Shown here: piece by piece, positions 35,106 through 48,892 of the stretch
Layout of the letters: every line of letters begins with the position of its first letter
Position numbering within the stretch: position 1 is the first letter of the stretch
Assembly (NCBI GenBank): GCA_029817715.1
Contig: JARUPY010000083.1
Location: forward strand, 1,798,001 to 1,862,000
DNA length: 64,000 nucleotides
Origin: Melastoma dodecandrum
Lineage: Eukaryota > Streptophyta > Magnoliopsida > Myrtales > Melastomataceae
Direction: 5' to 3'
The notes under the pieces: model-generated
Told to the model about the DNA's origin: nothing
Databases searched by the model: none
Seen by the model: the letters and a program-made list of their open reading frames with translations, nothing else
Position numbers and translations under genes: made by a program

Positions 35106-37000
35106 AGATTGATTGGATTAATGGAATGAATTAGACGTGGAAGTGTCTCATAACGACAAGGAACCGGAACTGATACCAGAACAGGTACGAAAAATGATAG
35201 GCGATTCTTTGACTCACATGATCAAATCTAAATTTTAAAAATAAGGAATCAATCGTTATAGGGTAGACATGGAATCGACCGACCCTAGAATATGCTTACT
35301 TCTGATTGAGAGGCTTTGTCTTCGAGGACACGCGGCATTCTAAGTGGGAATTTTATGAAAACAAGTAGTCGAAAGATAAAGTGAAGTTGAGTGCACGATA
35401 ATGCCTTTACGGATATTATTTTTATTTTATGTTTCTTATAAAACTTCACCACACTATGATACGACGGGGTGGGTAGTGGGGTGGATAACCAGAAGCCAAC
35501 CAAAGAAAAAGTACCACACGATTACTTTGCTCTTAAGCCTCACTTCCAACGTGTAGCTTTGTTACTAAGAGAAGCGTGTCCCTAAAATAATTTATATATA
35601 AGGAAAGTAAGTTTTAAAATTCATAAATTATGATCGATAACTCACTTCTTTTTTATAATACCGAGTTCATGAAATAACTAGAAATACCATAAAATTTTGG
35701 TTTCTAGGAACGATTTCCAAAAAGTTAAATTAAAAAATTTGGGAACATGAGTATGGAAATTTAATGGACTTGTTTAACATTTTAGCTTATTATAAACTCA
35801 CTGTTCTATCAGCGATTTTTTTAAAATATAAAAGAACTCGCTTTTAAAAATAATGAGTTCATAAAAATATTCAGAATAACTATATATATATATAGAAAAC
35901 TAATGAAATCCAGCGCCATAATTCTAATTTAAAGTAACCATAATCCCAAACTTTCTATACTTTTGTTTGTGTTTTTTAAAAATGAAAAAATGATAAACAG
36001 TTAAGCGAGAAAATATGAGAAAAGTTTATGATGTTTTTGTGGGAACCAGGTTTGGGTCAATCAACTAAATTGATCTTCGATTGGCCTATTTATTGGCCCC
36101 GCTACTTATTTAAGTTGTGTTAAAATTTTTAAGTTTTATTTTTTTTTAAATCAACACATAAATTTTCATTAAAAAAAAGTAAAAATTGAAATTCGAGAAG
36201 TTCCCACATCAAGAAGATTTGTTAGGTCAAAAACCAAAAGGAGAAGATGGCGAACTCTCTCAAGGATATTCCTTCCCATTCTCGACTCAGGTTTTTTAAA
36301 AAGATTATGTACATCTTGACCATTTCAAAAAATAAAATAAAAAAACTTGGGTGGGACGACGTACGACATCATCGTGCACCTTACTAAACGTATGATGTGT
36401 GAAGATGGTTGGAAGGTGTACAATGAGGATGGTGTTGAAGAATGTGAGCTGGTAAGAGTATTGTTGAGTTGCAGGATATATTTACAAGTGTGTGAATATG
36501 GAGGGGTTGAAGGCAAGACGGGAATGCATATTAAAGGAGGGAGGGAATTTAATTGGAAATTCAGTTAGGACGGGAAGAATAAGGAGAAGGGAATGAGAGA
36601 TGGAGAAGGAGTTCAATCAACAAAGTATCAATTAGATGTTGCACAAGTCAGCTGGTTGATTGTTTCTGGAGTTACAGTCCTCCTGGATATCATGTTTGTA
36701 GTGAATTGTTGTTGGCAAGCTTACGACTTGTGGATGGCTGTCTCGTGATCCAGGTCACTGGAATGTGTGAAGGATTTGTTGCATTGTTGTTTGAATTGGA
36801 GAAACAACTTATGTTTGACTGACTTTGGCCACGACCGATTTGATTACCACTTTGTTTTCTGATAATTCACGCTTCTTTTCATTGATTCAACTAGCACACA
36901 TGTCCAAAATGAAGACACATCACCCGGTGAGCCCCTAATAAATTTGTCAATCACACTGTACACCGAAGATTAAGAAGAAAGAGAGAAGGAAAAATTCAGA
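35106..37000. other. AT-rich intergenic DNA, no gene seen
   Basis: Short open frames only, none with recognisable motifs. The sequence is AT-rich with a short (TA)n at 35881-35893. I see no repeat with clear termini. Confidence 0.5.
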
Positions 37001-37107
37001 AACCCCGTCGTGTGCTATCTAAATTTATATGTTGGAAATCATTCAAGGCAAAAAGATTAGGAGGATTCGGGCCACCACATTTCCCCGATTTCAGCCCAAA
37101 CGTTAAT

Positions 37108-37150
37108 CGGGCGGGTAGATGGGCCCAACTGAGGCCAGGCCCACAATCAA
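37108..37150 (+). promoter_or_regulatory. Site II (TGGGCC/GGCCCA)-type motifs upstream of histone H3.3
   Basis: ATGGGCCCAACT and CAGGCCCACA lie about 780 bases upstream of the H3 start codon, but only about 300 bases upstream of the likely transcript start if the 5' UTR carries an intron (below). TGGGCY elements are common in plant promoters of proliferation and housekeeping genes and are bound by TCP factors. Function here is an inference. Confidence 0.4.
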
Positions 37151-37851
37151 TGTCTGAATTAGCGAGGTTTCATCAGTTCCCTTGTGTTTACATAGTTGCC
37201 AATAGGAGAACGCCACGTAAGATCCACGATCTGCGTAATAGCCGAAACGGTCTATCGTGGCCGTCGACTCTCCCCGAGAAAACACAACCTCCCCATCTCG
37301 ACACCGTAAGATTACGAACGAACCTTTCAACCGTCTGACCGTCCTTTCCAATTAATAAGGGCCAACTGATCATTCTTCCAAACTTTACGCCGCAGCCGCA
37401 GAAGAAGAATTGTCGTGGAAGGTCGAAAGGCGAGAGAAGGTGATGCTTCTTTTTTCCCGTCGGGGGTTCTAGTGGGGGATCTGGGATTGGGTATACGGTT
37501 CAGAGTGGTCTTGTGCTGCGGAGTGACGGATTTGTGGCCTCTCGTCCTGTGTTGTCTGTGTTGATTCCTCGTCTGCGGGTGGGGGTGGGGGTTGTAGGGG
37601 GTTTCTGGTGTTCCTTTCATGGTAGAATTGGTTGTTGTGTTTGTCGCCGGGCACGTCCTAAATTGTTGGAGTATCGGAATTTCTAAGACCTAGGGTTTTA
37701 GGATTTGACGATCTGGTCCAGATTAGGGTTTTGTGATTTTGTTTTACTCTTGAGCTGTGTTTTGACCCATGTCGATCCGGAAATTGAGCCTGTTGTTTCT
37801 CGCTAAATACATGATGATATCTATTTCTGAGAATTGTGCTCTGGTTGTTAG

Positions 37852-38619
<768 letters not shown>

Positions 38620-38877
38620 GGGGTTTAACTTCCATGTGAAGTGATGACTGTGGTTTGTTCTTTCATAATATGTCCATGTCAAGTAAAGTCAGGGTAAGGT
38701 GATTAGGTAAAAAGACTTGGATTTTAGTCGTAGGTCGATTACTATGGGCAAGGAAAACACATTGCCTTGGTGTTAATCGTTGTGTAATATAACTGGGCTT
38801 CTATTTTCGCAGTTACATTTGTGGATCTTGTTCTTCTATTCAATTGGGGCTGCTTAGGATGACAAAGTTAGCTAGTC

Positions 38878-38883
38878 AATAAA
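38878..38883 (+). terminator. Possible poly(A) signal of histone H3.3
   Basis: AATAAA 259 bases after the stop codon. Replication-independent H3 mRNAs are polyadenylated. Confidence 0.45.
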
Positions 38884-39333
38884 ATGAGTTTGATGTCCTG
38901 GAGCTTCTGTTGATTTCTAATGCGAAGGTGTTCTGGCATACTGGCCTGCATGCGTGTATTGTGCCTGGATTTCTCTGGGTGCTATAAAACTTTAGAAGAA
39001 GGGAACGACCAGGCGTTGCCTAGCGAGTAAAAAGGACAGGACAAATGCGAATTTCTGCTTACAAATTTCTCAGCTAGCCCCGAGTCCCAAAGTTTTCCTG
39101 CCCTTTAGCGAATGACGCCATGTTGCCTGTTTAATTGCCAGAAATTAGCGAACTTTGTTTGTCCATTGAAGTGGCTAGGGCATGTACTGTCTTCTGGTTG
39201 TGACCCAAACAATAGACACATTGCCTACAAGATGCTTCTTAAAACATAAAACTAGTCTGCATCTTTTCCCAGATGGAAATGCCGCCGAATTTTAATTTCA
39301 ATCCAATGTTCCACCTGTGGCTGCACTGTATCT

Positions 39334-41176
39334 TCATGAGGGTGGTTCAACAAGGAAAGCCATCATGTGCTTGAGCATTTCCTTTGGTTTCTCGACATTG
39401 ATCGCGTGACCAGCATCTTTGACAACGGCTAACTGCGGTTTTCCATCTAAATGCCTGCACAGAAATTGAAAATTCAATGTTTGAAAATAAATTTAGAAGG
39501 GAGGCTCATGTAAGATTACCCAAGGAAGGTACCAATGAGAGAGAGAGAGATGTATATAACACAGAATAGAGCAGCTACCTTACTAATCTGTGTGCTAACT
39601 CCAATGGAAACACTTTGTCCTGCTCTCCCCATATAATCAGTGTAGGCTGCATCAGGGCAGACAATTCAGACAGATAACATCATTTGCATTCGACAAGCTT
39701 CATGCTGCTAACACTGGGTGTGGGAAATTTTCCAAAGAAACAAAACCTGGGTAATTTTAAGAAGATCAGATAGCTTCCTGCCCTTGTGCAGGGCGATGAC
39801 CAATTCAGTCTTTTCCTTAAGGTTCGGCTTGAACATAGACTGCATTGAAACACCAAGTTCACCACACCTTTCTGTCACTCAACACTAAGCACATGCCTCG
39901 GCTTAGTAGGATATATGTAAGACAATAGCCAATTCTGGTGCATAGAGTGCTTCTTGATTAACATAGTAGTAAGGAGAGGATAGAAATTACTGCACGTTAA
40001 GTGGTTTTAAATGCAAACACGCCACCAACATGTCAATAGAGAAGGAAACTTGTCATTATACGTGTGTTCATAAACATAGCAGACTAGACTGGTTGATGAC
40101 AGTATCACCATTAGCATTTAAAGCGATATTTCATATTGTGTTTTTTTCCAAATGAGCAATAATACACACATCAGAAGCATCAACACCAAATCATAACAAC
40201 TCAATCCCTCCTAGCCTTCCTATTGATTTGAAAGTGTAACCAGCATGAGTAGCCTACCGGTGTCCAATCCCATAACTCATTTCCAAGTCCCAGATCAGAC
40301 ATCATATTTAGTATTACACTGCATACATCAAAGCATGCCGCATTGCCCCACAATCCAAACAGACCTGTTGAATTATAATTGGCATCATTCAGGATTCCTA
40401 ACAAGGAGGCCATGGGAAGCAGCAACTTTACAGATAAGCAGCAACGAGGTGCAAATAAAATTATCAGAGGAAACATCAATCATGACATTTCAATTAAAAC
40501 TCACATCGATCAAGTCTTGGAGGAAGAATTCGGGGACGCGCTTGGCCGGCCGGTAAAATACGACCTCGAGCATGGCATGGACCTTCTCCGGAGTCTGGGG
40601 GAACAACATGCTGACAGCCTCGTCGACGCTTCTCACTTGAAACATCCCTTCCTCCAAGTCCTTCTCCTCCATACAGACCCCGGCGGCACAGAGCACGAGC
40701 TTGTCAACCCTGTCGGGGAACTCCGAGGCAAGACCGTAGGCAACGAAGCCGCCATAGCTGAGGCCGATGACATTCATTTTGGGTACACGGAGGGAGTCCA
40801 TGAGGAGGGCAAGGGAGCGGGACTGGAAGAGGACGGAGCGATCGGGGAGGGAGGAGTAGGAGTTGCCGAAGAAGAGGAGATCGGGGACGTAGAGGTTGAA
40901 GTGGGGGACAAAGGGGGAGACGAACTCGTTCCACTGCCAAAGAGCGTTGGAGCCGATGCCGTGGACGAGGAGGAGGTTGGGCTTGTTTGGGTCGGGGGAC
41001 TTTGGGACCCAGCAGTGCATGGTGGTGGTGCCGTCGAGGGAGGGTAGGTCGGTCTGGATCGATCGGAGGCCGCGGTAGGAGAAGGAGTAGCTGAGCCACA
41101 TGTTCCTCATGGAAGCGTAGCTGAAGATCTTGGAGATCTGGAGGGCGAACGAGGAAGACGACGACGACGACGACAT
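39334..41176 (-). CDS. Alpha/beta hydrolase, four exons, apparently intact
   Basis: Exons on minus: 41176-40505, 39839-39747, 39646-39579, 39454-39334; all GT-AG and in phase, 954 nt, 317 aa. It is a member of the plant alpha/beta hydrolase family close to monoacylglycerol-lipase/epoxide-hydrolase-like proteins. Seen motifs are the oxyanion block LLLVHGIGSNALWQW (residues about 68-82), the nucleophile elbow VIGLSYGGFVAYGLA with Ser140, the acid IIWGEQDKVFPLELAHRL with Asp265, and the base VVKDAGHAINVEKPKE with His294. So a full Ser-Asp-His triad is present. The N-terminus is a serine run (MSSSSSSSSF), with no clear signal peptide. The substrate cannot be told from sequence. The first exon is GC-rich. 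The gene converges on histone H3.3; their stop codons are about 715 bases apart. Confidence 0.9.
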
Positions 41177-41249
41177 GGCCGTCGCCCCCCTTTCCCAAAC
41201 TCAACCTCCGATTGAACGACGATGACGAAACTTCGTCTCCCCTTACTGC

Positions 41250-41895
41250 CAATCAAACTCGGGTTGGGAAACCAGCCAGCCAACCAAAATTGAAGAGGTT
41301 CGTCCACCAACCAACGAAATTACTACCTGCAGCCGGCGAGGAAAACGATGACGACCAAACACGCGATGTTTTCTTAAGTGAGGGTAAAACCGTCACAGAA
41401 ATTTTGGAAAGAAAACGCATAAAGAAGGGTAATTAATTAGTCGTCAGAGCAATTATTAAATATGTCGTCCGAAATAGATTTCAATTTGAATGAAACATCG
41501 GATAACCTTGATAAATTTTGGTAATGCTGTGTTTGGAAACTTTAGAAAAAAAAGAAGGAAAATTTTAAATTTTAGTTTTATTGAAATGTGTGTTTTCTTA
41601 TGCTCCCAAACACAGCCTAAAAGATGTTAGTTTGATATGGTATGTCATCAAATATTTTTAGCCGAATCAAATGACTCGGGTTATACCACGGCGATTTTCA
41701 TTGAAGTAGGATAAAAGTCAAACAACGACAAGTTTATACCGAGGAAAAATGCGATAAAGTTTATTCGGAAAAATACGAATAAAATTATTAAAAATTTAAA
41801 TATATACTACGTCGAGGTATTATAAAATTTCTATAAATACATATTTCGATCATTGGCCTGGAAAACAAATGGAAAAAAAAAGAAGAGAAACTAGG
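41250..41895. other. Intergenic DNA upstream of the hydrolase
   Basis: Contains the hydrolase 5' region and AT-rich sequence. No gene is recognised. Confidence 0.45.
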
Positions 41896-41898
41896 AAT

Positions 41899-42830
41899 GT
41901 GTTGACACACATGAATTCTCGGACTTCGTTTTTAATGAGCCGAAGAAGTAAATTTTCGTATAGACACTGTCAACTCCATTCAGGGAGCTCATATAAGCAT
42001 TGCTCAAGACACATTTCCCGAATACTCGAGACCGACATCGCTCGAGAAGCAACTTGCCTAACATAGCTCGAGACATGAAAACTGTCTCGCAACTCGAAAA
42101 CTTGGCCAGACCTCGTCTACTTTACGTCAATGGAGCAGGACACGTGGCAAATCCCGAAAAGCCAACCAAAACACGACGTGCATGGTTCCTACAAAATATG
42201 AATCAAATCATGCACACGATATAATAAGATCCTGGGCTGGCTGAACAATTGCAACTGCCAAATTTTGAAATATAAAAGGATCACAACAGAACTCAAAAAA
42301 CAACAACGAAAACAACACAGACTTAGTCTTTTATCTTTTAACTTTGGTCCTTTATCCTCCAACCTCAGCACCGTCGATTATGTCCGGTATTGTTGACACT
42401 CCTCCGCCCAACCTTGGTGCCGTTGATTTTGTCCGACATTATGGTCCATCCTCGGTGCTGTTAATCATGTCCGGTGCCGTTGACATGCTACCACTTCGAC
42501 TTGAACTTCCAACTCGGTGCTGTCGATTCTGTCCGATGCGTTGACGTCTTCGCTGCTCCACAAGGGTGAATTCCATTAAAGAAGTTTGCCTCGACCATCG
42601 TTCGCCCACTGTCGACCGTCGTGAAGCGTGATCAGGCATTTTCTGTTGTTTTTCGTTCGAGTCATATCTGTAAGTGTAAGCTCGATATTGTCGCATTAAA
42701 TTTCAGTATTGTGTTTGCTTTATTATACTTACACTCGTTCACTTTACGGTGTACAACACCAAACGCTGTAAATTTAGTACCGTCGTATTAAATCTCGGTA
42801 TTGCGTTTACTTTTACTATACGGCGATCAC
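41899..42830 (+). repeat. Candidate solo LTR or LTR-like block with internal degenerate tandem repeats
   Basis: The block begins near TGTTGACACAC. It contains a TATA-like ATATAAAAGG at about 42270-42279 and then four degenerate units of about 50 bases built on GGTGCCGTTGATTATGTCCG (near 42368, 42410, 42455, 42516). After CATATCTGTAAGTG it has two copies of a GTCGCATTAAATTTCAGTAT-like sequence about 90 bases apart (42690 and 42780). The layout (promoter, repeated leader, no ORF) resembles a retrotransposon LTR and leader. I cannot define its ends, so this is a tentative call. Confidence 0.35.
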
Positions 42831-42839
42831 ACTATCACT

Positions 42840-43806
42840 GTAAAATTTAGTACATGTTGCGAGAAATGTAAATTCCGCGCCATATATATTTGTGTTTGCT
42901 ATTTTAAGAGGATCATTCTAGGGCAAATGAGGATCACAGGCAAGCAAGGGGAGGGGAGTACGAGTACGAACGCATTGTTTTGATTTGAAGCCGAGGGTAA
43001 GAGCAGACACAAATCTGGCGGAGAGAATGGCTTTGTTAAATTTGGATGGGATTGCTCCATCTCCGGGAGGACTTTACCATTTTTTTTAAAAGTCACCGTG
43101 ATTTTTAACTTAAAAAAAAATTCGCTACTTTGAATAAAAAATAAGGTAAAATCGCTCAATAAATTAATTTTTGATAAGCGAGTGGGTGGAGCAGGAGGAT
43201 GTTAATAGAAGAAAGAACCCTTGCTTCCTAATATGTACGCTCGATCAAACAACCAAACCAACCTGTTTGTCCGAGGGGGGATGGAGTGATACGGGTTGTT
43301 TTTACGTGTGGCGTTTTACAGAGATTAAACAACACAAAAGAGAACAAAGAACATAAGACTGAAATTACAAAACAGAGTTTTACAAATGATTGATAATTAT
43401 ACTTACATTCATGATGAATCAATTAAAGGTACATACGATGAGACGCTTCGACTGGTGGAATGTGACGGTGGCTACGACGGACACCTTTACGGGAGACTAC
43501 TCTGGAAGGATGATGATCGGAGATGAGGAGGATTCAAGATGCTGATGAATGTTTTCAGGACGCTGGGAAGAGAAAAAGCTATTGGATCAATTCCGTTGAT
43601 TTGGACTTATGAGTTAATCTTGTTTGATTATGAGTGAAGTCAACCCTTTTAATATGTCTGCGAGGAGGAATGTGGGTCAATTAACCATTACTTTCGCAAC
43701 GTCCTCGTATTTGAGAAAGCTTCCCTCTTTTATAGAGGTTATGTTAGATCGTGTCTAGGTGATTTTTCCTCCGTGAAGATCAAATCTCAACTGCTCTACT
43801 GTCATG
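42840..43806. other. No recognisable gene
   Basis: Short frames only (for example 42899-43159 on -), no domain motifs. Probably decayed repeat DNA flanking the gypsy insertion. Confidence 0.45.
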
Positions 43807-43811
43807 GTACT

Positions 43812-44474
43812 TGATGCGCTACCAGCCACGAAAACGGGAAAAGACAATGACGAACGTGAAACGGAACGCAAGGGAACGACATAAACCAAACCAGAGTAAA
43901 TAAACGAACGAGATAGAAATTAGACCGCCATCGGATATAGCCGAAGCACCATCAGGTTTGTCACGAGGGTTGAACGACTCATAGCCGGATACATAAACAC
44001 TACCGATTATGGATACGCTCGGATAAACTCTCGCCATGCTTGGATCCACTAAACGATAAGAGAAGTTGCGCAAAGTTCATGCCAGAACTTGACGGTCGCC
44101 AAATTTAGTTAAAAAGTTCAAAAGGTTCTGTTTAAACCTAAACACAAGAGTCCTATTTATAGAATACCTAAAGTGTGCTAACCCTAAATCTCAATTAAGC
44201 CAAAAATGGATAAAACCAAAAGCAAATTAAAAATAAGTGTAAATTTGTTAATTTAAAAGTCTGGGCGAGAGTCGGCTAGTCCCGTCTTGAAGTGTTATCG
44301 AGCTTCCGGTCTCAACCTTCCCTTGAGCGACCTGACACCTGCTATCGAGATGAACTATGTCTTCTTGAGTTGACGAATCAACTCGACCACTTCAGCACCG
44401 TGAAGGTACTTCCCGTCTCGAGTGCTGGTCTCGACTAGATCCCGACTTGGCTTTGTTCGACCCAACTCGCATCA
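43812..44474 (-). repeat. 3' LTR of the gypsy element
   Basis: 663 bases, starting TGATGCG and ending CGCATCA, a perfect 7-bp inverted terminus. It aligns along its whole length with 48893-49546. Confidence 0.9.
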
Positions 44475-44485
44475 TTCTCCCTTTG
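44475..44485 (-). other. Polypurine tract of the gypsy element
   Basis: On the element strand the sequence just before the 3' LTR is AGCAAAGGGAGAA, a purine run suited to plus-strand priming. Confidence 0.7.
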
Positions 44486-44499
44486 CTGAAAAAGATTTG

Positions 44500-45590
44500 T
44501 CCTCAAATCAAGAAGCTCTTTGTCATCCTCATATAATGTGAGATCTTAGACATTGAATGTCGCCGACACTCCATACTCCCCTGAAAAGTCGATCTTATGC
44601 GCATTGTTGTTGATCCTCTCGATGACTCGAAAAGGACCATCAGCCCTAGGCATGAGCTTCCTCCTTGTTGGAACTCTCTCCTTTCGCAAGTGAACCCAGG
44701 CAAGATCCCCTGGTTAGAATATCCGCTCCTTTCGACCACGATTCGCCTTATATTGATACTTCTTATTCTGTTGCTCAATAAGGGTTCGAATCTTCACATG
44801 GAGCTTCGATATCTCTTCAGCTCGTCGAACCGCATCCTTCTCGAGAATACCCTTACTAGGCATTGGTAGCAACTCGACTGGGATTCTCGGGTTAACACCA
44901 TACACCACTTCGAACGGTGTACCTCGAGTTGTCGAATGAGGGGCTCGATTATACGTGAACTCAGCTTGTGCGAGCCTGATATCCCAACCTTTTTTATTCT
45001 TCGACACCACAGCCTAAAGTAAGCTTCCCATAGTCCTGTTCATGACCTCAGTTTGCCCATCTGTCTGTGGATGGCAAGTGGTGCTGAATAGTAGCTTTGT
45101 CCCGAATTTGTGCCAAAGTGTCTTCAAAAGTAGCTCAATAACTTGCCATCTCGATCCGACACAATCGACGATGGGACCCCATACAGACGAACGATCTCTT
45201 GAAAATAAAGATCTGCCACGTGAGAAGCATTATCCGTCTTCCTACAAGCAATAAGATGAGCCATCTTCGAGAACCGATCCACAACAACCATGATCGAGTC
45301 CTACTGCCGTTGTATTCGAGGCAACCCTAGGATGAAATCCATGCTCACATGCTCCCATGGACGTTCAACTACCGGTAATGGTGTATAGAGACCTTAGGAT
45401 TGGACGTGACTCTTTGCGCGTTGACATGTTGTGCAACGTCGCACCAACTTGTGTACGTCCATAGCCATTCGAGACCAGTAAAAATGCTCCTGAAGCATCT
45501 CGAGAGTTTTCCAGACTCCTAAGTATTCGACGAGTCCTCCACGTACCTCTCGAATAAGATGCTCTCAAGTAGAACTTCGAGGAATGCATA
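44500..45590 (-). pseudogene. Gypsy integrase (broken)
   Basis: On the minus strand, LVRRCTTCQRAKSHVQS at about 45455-45405 is the second half of the HHCC zinc motif. MVSKNKKGWDIRLAQAEFTY and NRAPHSTTRGTPFEVVYGVN follow at 45010-44880 after a stop. The C-terminal tail [18 protein letters not shown]...[14 protein letters not shown] lies at about 44720-44620. The core with the DD35E residues (45400-45020) is riddled with stops. Confidence 0.85.
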
Positions 45591-45829
45591 ATTTAACTCC
45601 TTTGAATAGAAGGCCATCGGACAGATGATAATACTCAATGGGCCTCTCGAGACATCCCTTATACCCCTCTCCAAAGTCGGCATCACTCGAGTACAACTCT
45701 TTCAACATCTCGAATCCAATCACCTTCGATTCCATTCTGGCCATGAGAGTTGATTTTCTCGATAATGCATATGTTACGAAATTCTTCACTCCCGACTTAT
45801 GCTTCAAGACGAAATTGAATGACTAGAAA

Positions 45830-46907
45830 AATTCCAACCACTTTGCATGTCGTCGGTTAAGCTTGCCTGCCCATTGATATGCTTCAAAGACTCATGATCT
45901 GTGTGAAAAACGAACTCCTTGGGCATCAGATAATGACTTCATGTCTCGAATGTACGAATGATGGCATAAAACTCATTATCATAGGTCGAGTGATTCAGTC
46001 GAGATCCATTTAACTTATCGCAGAAGTATGAGATTGGTCGACCCTCTTACAATAGTACGCCTCCAATCCCTACTCATGAGGCATCACACTCGACTTCAAA
46101 TACCTTCTCGAAGTCAGGGAGTGCCAATATAGGCGCTTCACACAAACGACTCTTGAGCAACTCGAAACTAGATTGAGCTGCGGGAGCCTATTCGAAGGAC
46201 GTCCCATTCAAAAACTCTGTCATCAGGGCTGCAATCAAACTGAAGTCCTTGATAAATCTCCTATAAAATGAAGCTAGGCCATGAAAGCTCCGGACATCAT
46301 GAGCTGTCTTGGGAGTGGGTCATTCTCGAATAGCAGCTACCTTACTCTCATCCACCTGAATACCTTCTCTCGAGATGACATACCCCAGAAAGATAAGTTT
46401 GGAAGTCGAGAACCCGCACTTCTTGTTATTCCCGAATAGACGTTGTTCCCTCATCTTCTCGAACAACTGTCTAAGCTGGTCAATGTGCTCCTCCTCATTG
46501 CGGCTATATACAAGAATATCATCAAAATAAACAACCACGAATTTGGCGATGAAAGGACAAAACACCTGGTTCATCAGTTGCATGAAGGTACTCGGCGCAT
46601 TCGAGAGACCAAACGGCAGAAACATCCACTCACAGAACCCTAATTTGGTTTTGAAGGCCGTCTTCCACTCATCTCTTTCCTTCATTCGAATTTGGTGATA
46701 GCCACTTCGTAGATCCACCTTCGAGAAAATTGTCGACCCATGCAACTCATCAAACATATCATCAAGTCGAGGAATGGGAAATCGATACTTGACGGTGATC
46801 TTATTGATTGCTCGACAGTCGACACACTCCGCCATGAACCAGCCTTCTTGGGAACCAAGATGGGGGAAACAGAACACGGGCTGAGGCTCTCTCGAACAAA
46901 GCCTCAT
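45830..46907 (-). pseudogene. Gypsy reverse transcriptase and RNase H (broken)
   Basis: 46820-46320 is nearly open on minus and contains [60 protein letters not shown], the catalytic block [18 protein letters not shown], and [15 protein letters not shown]. The RNase H domain follows in damaged form (about 46200-45830), with stops in most lines. Confidence 0.88.
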
Positions 46908-47441
46908 TTAATGAGTTCATCGACCTGTCACTACAGCTCTCTCGCCTAGTCGGGATTACATCGATACGCTGGTCCATCAGGTAGCGACGCTCCAAGAATG
47001 AGGTCGATCTGATGTTGTATGTCTCTCAGCGGAGGAAGTCCTCCCGGCATCTCCTCGGGAAACACATACTTGAATTCTCTTAGAAGGGCTCGAACTCGAG
47101 AGGACATAGTAGAGGCCTGCTCCTTTCCTTCCTCGAATAGCATCAACATGTATATGTACTTCTCCTCTCGAATAGCTCGAGTCAACTCAACAAACTTCGA
47201 AATATCTTCTCGAGTTTGTTCTCGAGACGGATTGACTAGTGCTCGAGTGGTCAGGGGAAGTAAGGTAATCTACTTCAGATCGAGAGTGATAGAATAAGTA
47301 TTCTTATACCCATCATAAATTGCTCGCCGATCATATTACCAAGGCCTTCCCAACAATAAATGACACGCATCTATGGGTACGACATCACAAGTCACCTTGT
47401 CCTTCTAGATCTACTTAATACTCAATGAAACCAACATCTAC

Positions 47442-48672
47442 TTAATCACCCTTAGATAACTCTCTGCTCAACCACTGAAGCTTATATGGTCGAGGATGTG
47501 GCTTGGTCGATAACTTCAACTTTTTGACCATGATGGTAGACGCCACATTGGTGCAACTTCCACTGTCTACAATCACATGACACACATTCCCCTGTACGGT
47601 GCATCTAGTTTGAAATATCCTCTCCCGCTGGTCGACTTCATCGGACACCACATTTGCATTAAGGGTTTTTCTAATAACCAACAATTCACCCTCATCGGGT
47701 TCCTCCACTACATCTTCCTCGACATCCCAGATGGGTTCTCCTTTTCGATCAAACACTTGATCATCCTCCGAAAGCTCTAAAATTTTGACAGTTCGTCGAT
47801 CTGGGCAATCAGAAGCTATATGCCCAACTCCTAGGCACTTAAAACACTTTATCGAGACATCAGTGTTTGGAAGTGGCTGAACTTCAACCTTGGTCTGATC
47901 CTTGGTATTACTCGAGATTGAACTTCTCGAGGACGAACTCCCTTTACTGAAAGGAGTGCTCCTCATAGCTGGCCTCACAAGCATTCTCCTAGCTTATTGC
48001 TTCTCGGCTTTGTGGACTAAGTTGCATAAATCTGCGAAACACCAATAAGGCTGCAACTCGACAGCATCCGTCACATGAGTTTTTATCCCTTTAATATACC
48101 TCGCAATGGTTTGCTCAAGGGGTTCAGCTATGTCACACTGGAGCATCAATTGCTCGAACTCGCAAGTGTACTAAAAAACACTTGAAGACTGCAACGAGTT
48201 CAATCTGAGGAACAAGTCATGCCGTATTGCTCGGGAAGAAACCTCTTCTTCATCTCCTTTTTCATTTGTTCCACGAGCGAATCTTCTCTTTCCCTTCTCG
48301 ACGACGCTGTCGATTCAAGTTCTCCCACCATAAGCTAGCGTACTTTTGAAGTCAAAGGGCTGCCACCTCGGGAATCTCTTTATAGTCGAATACTTTCTCA
48401 ATGGCATGAAACCAATCGAGAAAATCTTCGGTGTCTATCTTTCCCTCAAACTCGGGAATGTCTACTCGCATATTAATGGGGCATGCGGGTTGACGTTCTC
48501 GAGTTTGCCTCCTGGGACTCTCCTCATCCCAAGTTAATCTCCTAGGAGTCTCCTCGTCCCCAAATCTATCCACAAACGGGTTTTCTTTTGCGCTCATAAT
48601 ATCGAGGAGAATGTAGTTCAGGTTTCCTCCTTTCTGTTCATAGTTGCTGCACTTGATAACACAACTATTCAA
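47442..48672 (-). pseudogene. Gypsy gag, zinc knuckle and protease (broken)
   Basis: The gag start at about 48600 reads MSAKENPFVDRFGDEETPRR, then MRVDIPEFEGKIDTEDFLDW and HAIEKVFDYKEIPE, typical retrotransposon gag. After damage (48340-48000), 47984-47442 is open and holds the CCHC knuckle CFKCLGVGHIASDCP (about 47860-47810) and the protease active-site block VCHVIVDSGSCTNVAS (about 47590-47540). Confidence 0.85.
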
Positions 48673-48878
48673 CCTCCTGCTCTAAATGAGCCAAACGGAC
48701 GTCCTCCAACGTCATCCCACGTCGGAATCTATTTGCTGCTACTTCCACCGTACGTTCAATAACAGCCTTGCGCTCTACGATAACCTACGCTCTCAATAAT
48801 CGTGTGCTCTCCAACAATCGTGCGCTCAATACAACAACCACGCGCTTTCCAACAACTAAACGCTCAATGTAACCTTGC

Positions 48879-48890
48879 GCTCTGATACCA
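48879..48890 (-). promoter_or_regulatory. Primer-binding site, complementary to tRNA-iMet
   Basis: The element strand reads TGGTATCAGAGC two bases inside the 5' LTR, the standard primer site complementary to the 3' end of initiator methionine tRNA in plant retrotransposons. Confidence 0.9.
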
Positions 48891-48892
48891 AT

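Noticed and set aside
36347..36568. 73-codon frame on + near 36.4 kb
   Set aside because: No family motif, no codon or splice support; length is within chance for this region.
40379..41047. Long open frame on + (222 codons, Glu/Gly/Val-rich)
   Set aside because: It is the antisense of exon 1 of the alpha/beta hydrolase; its acidic, low-complexity composition mirrors the GC-rich coding strand.
44714..46907. Gypsy pol considered as an integrated plant pararetrovirus
   Set aside because: Flanking LTRs, an integrase domain, a tRNA-iMet site next to the 5' LTR and a likely target duplication mark an LTR retrotransposon; no movement or coat protein of a caulimovirid was seen.
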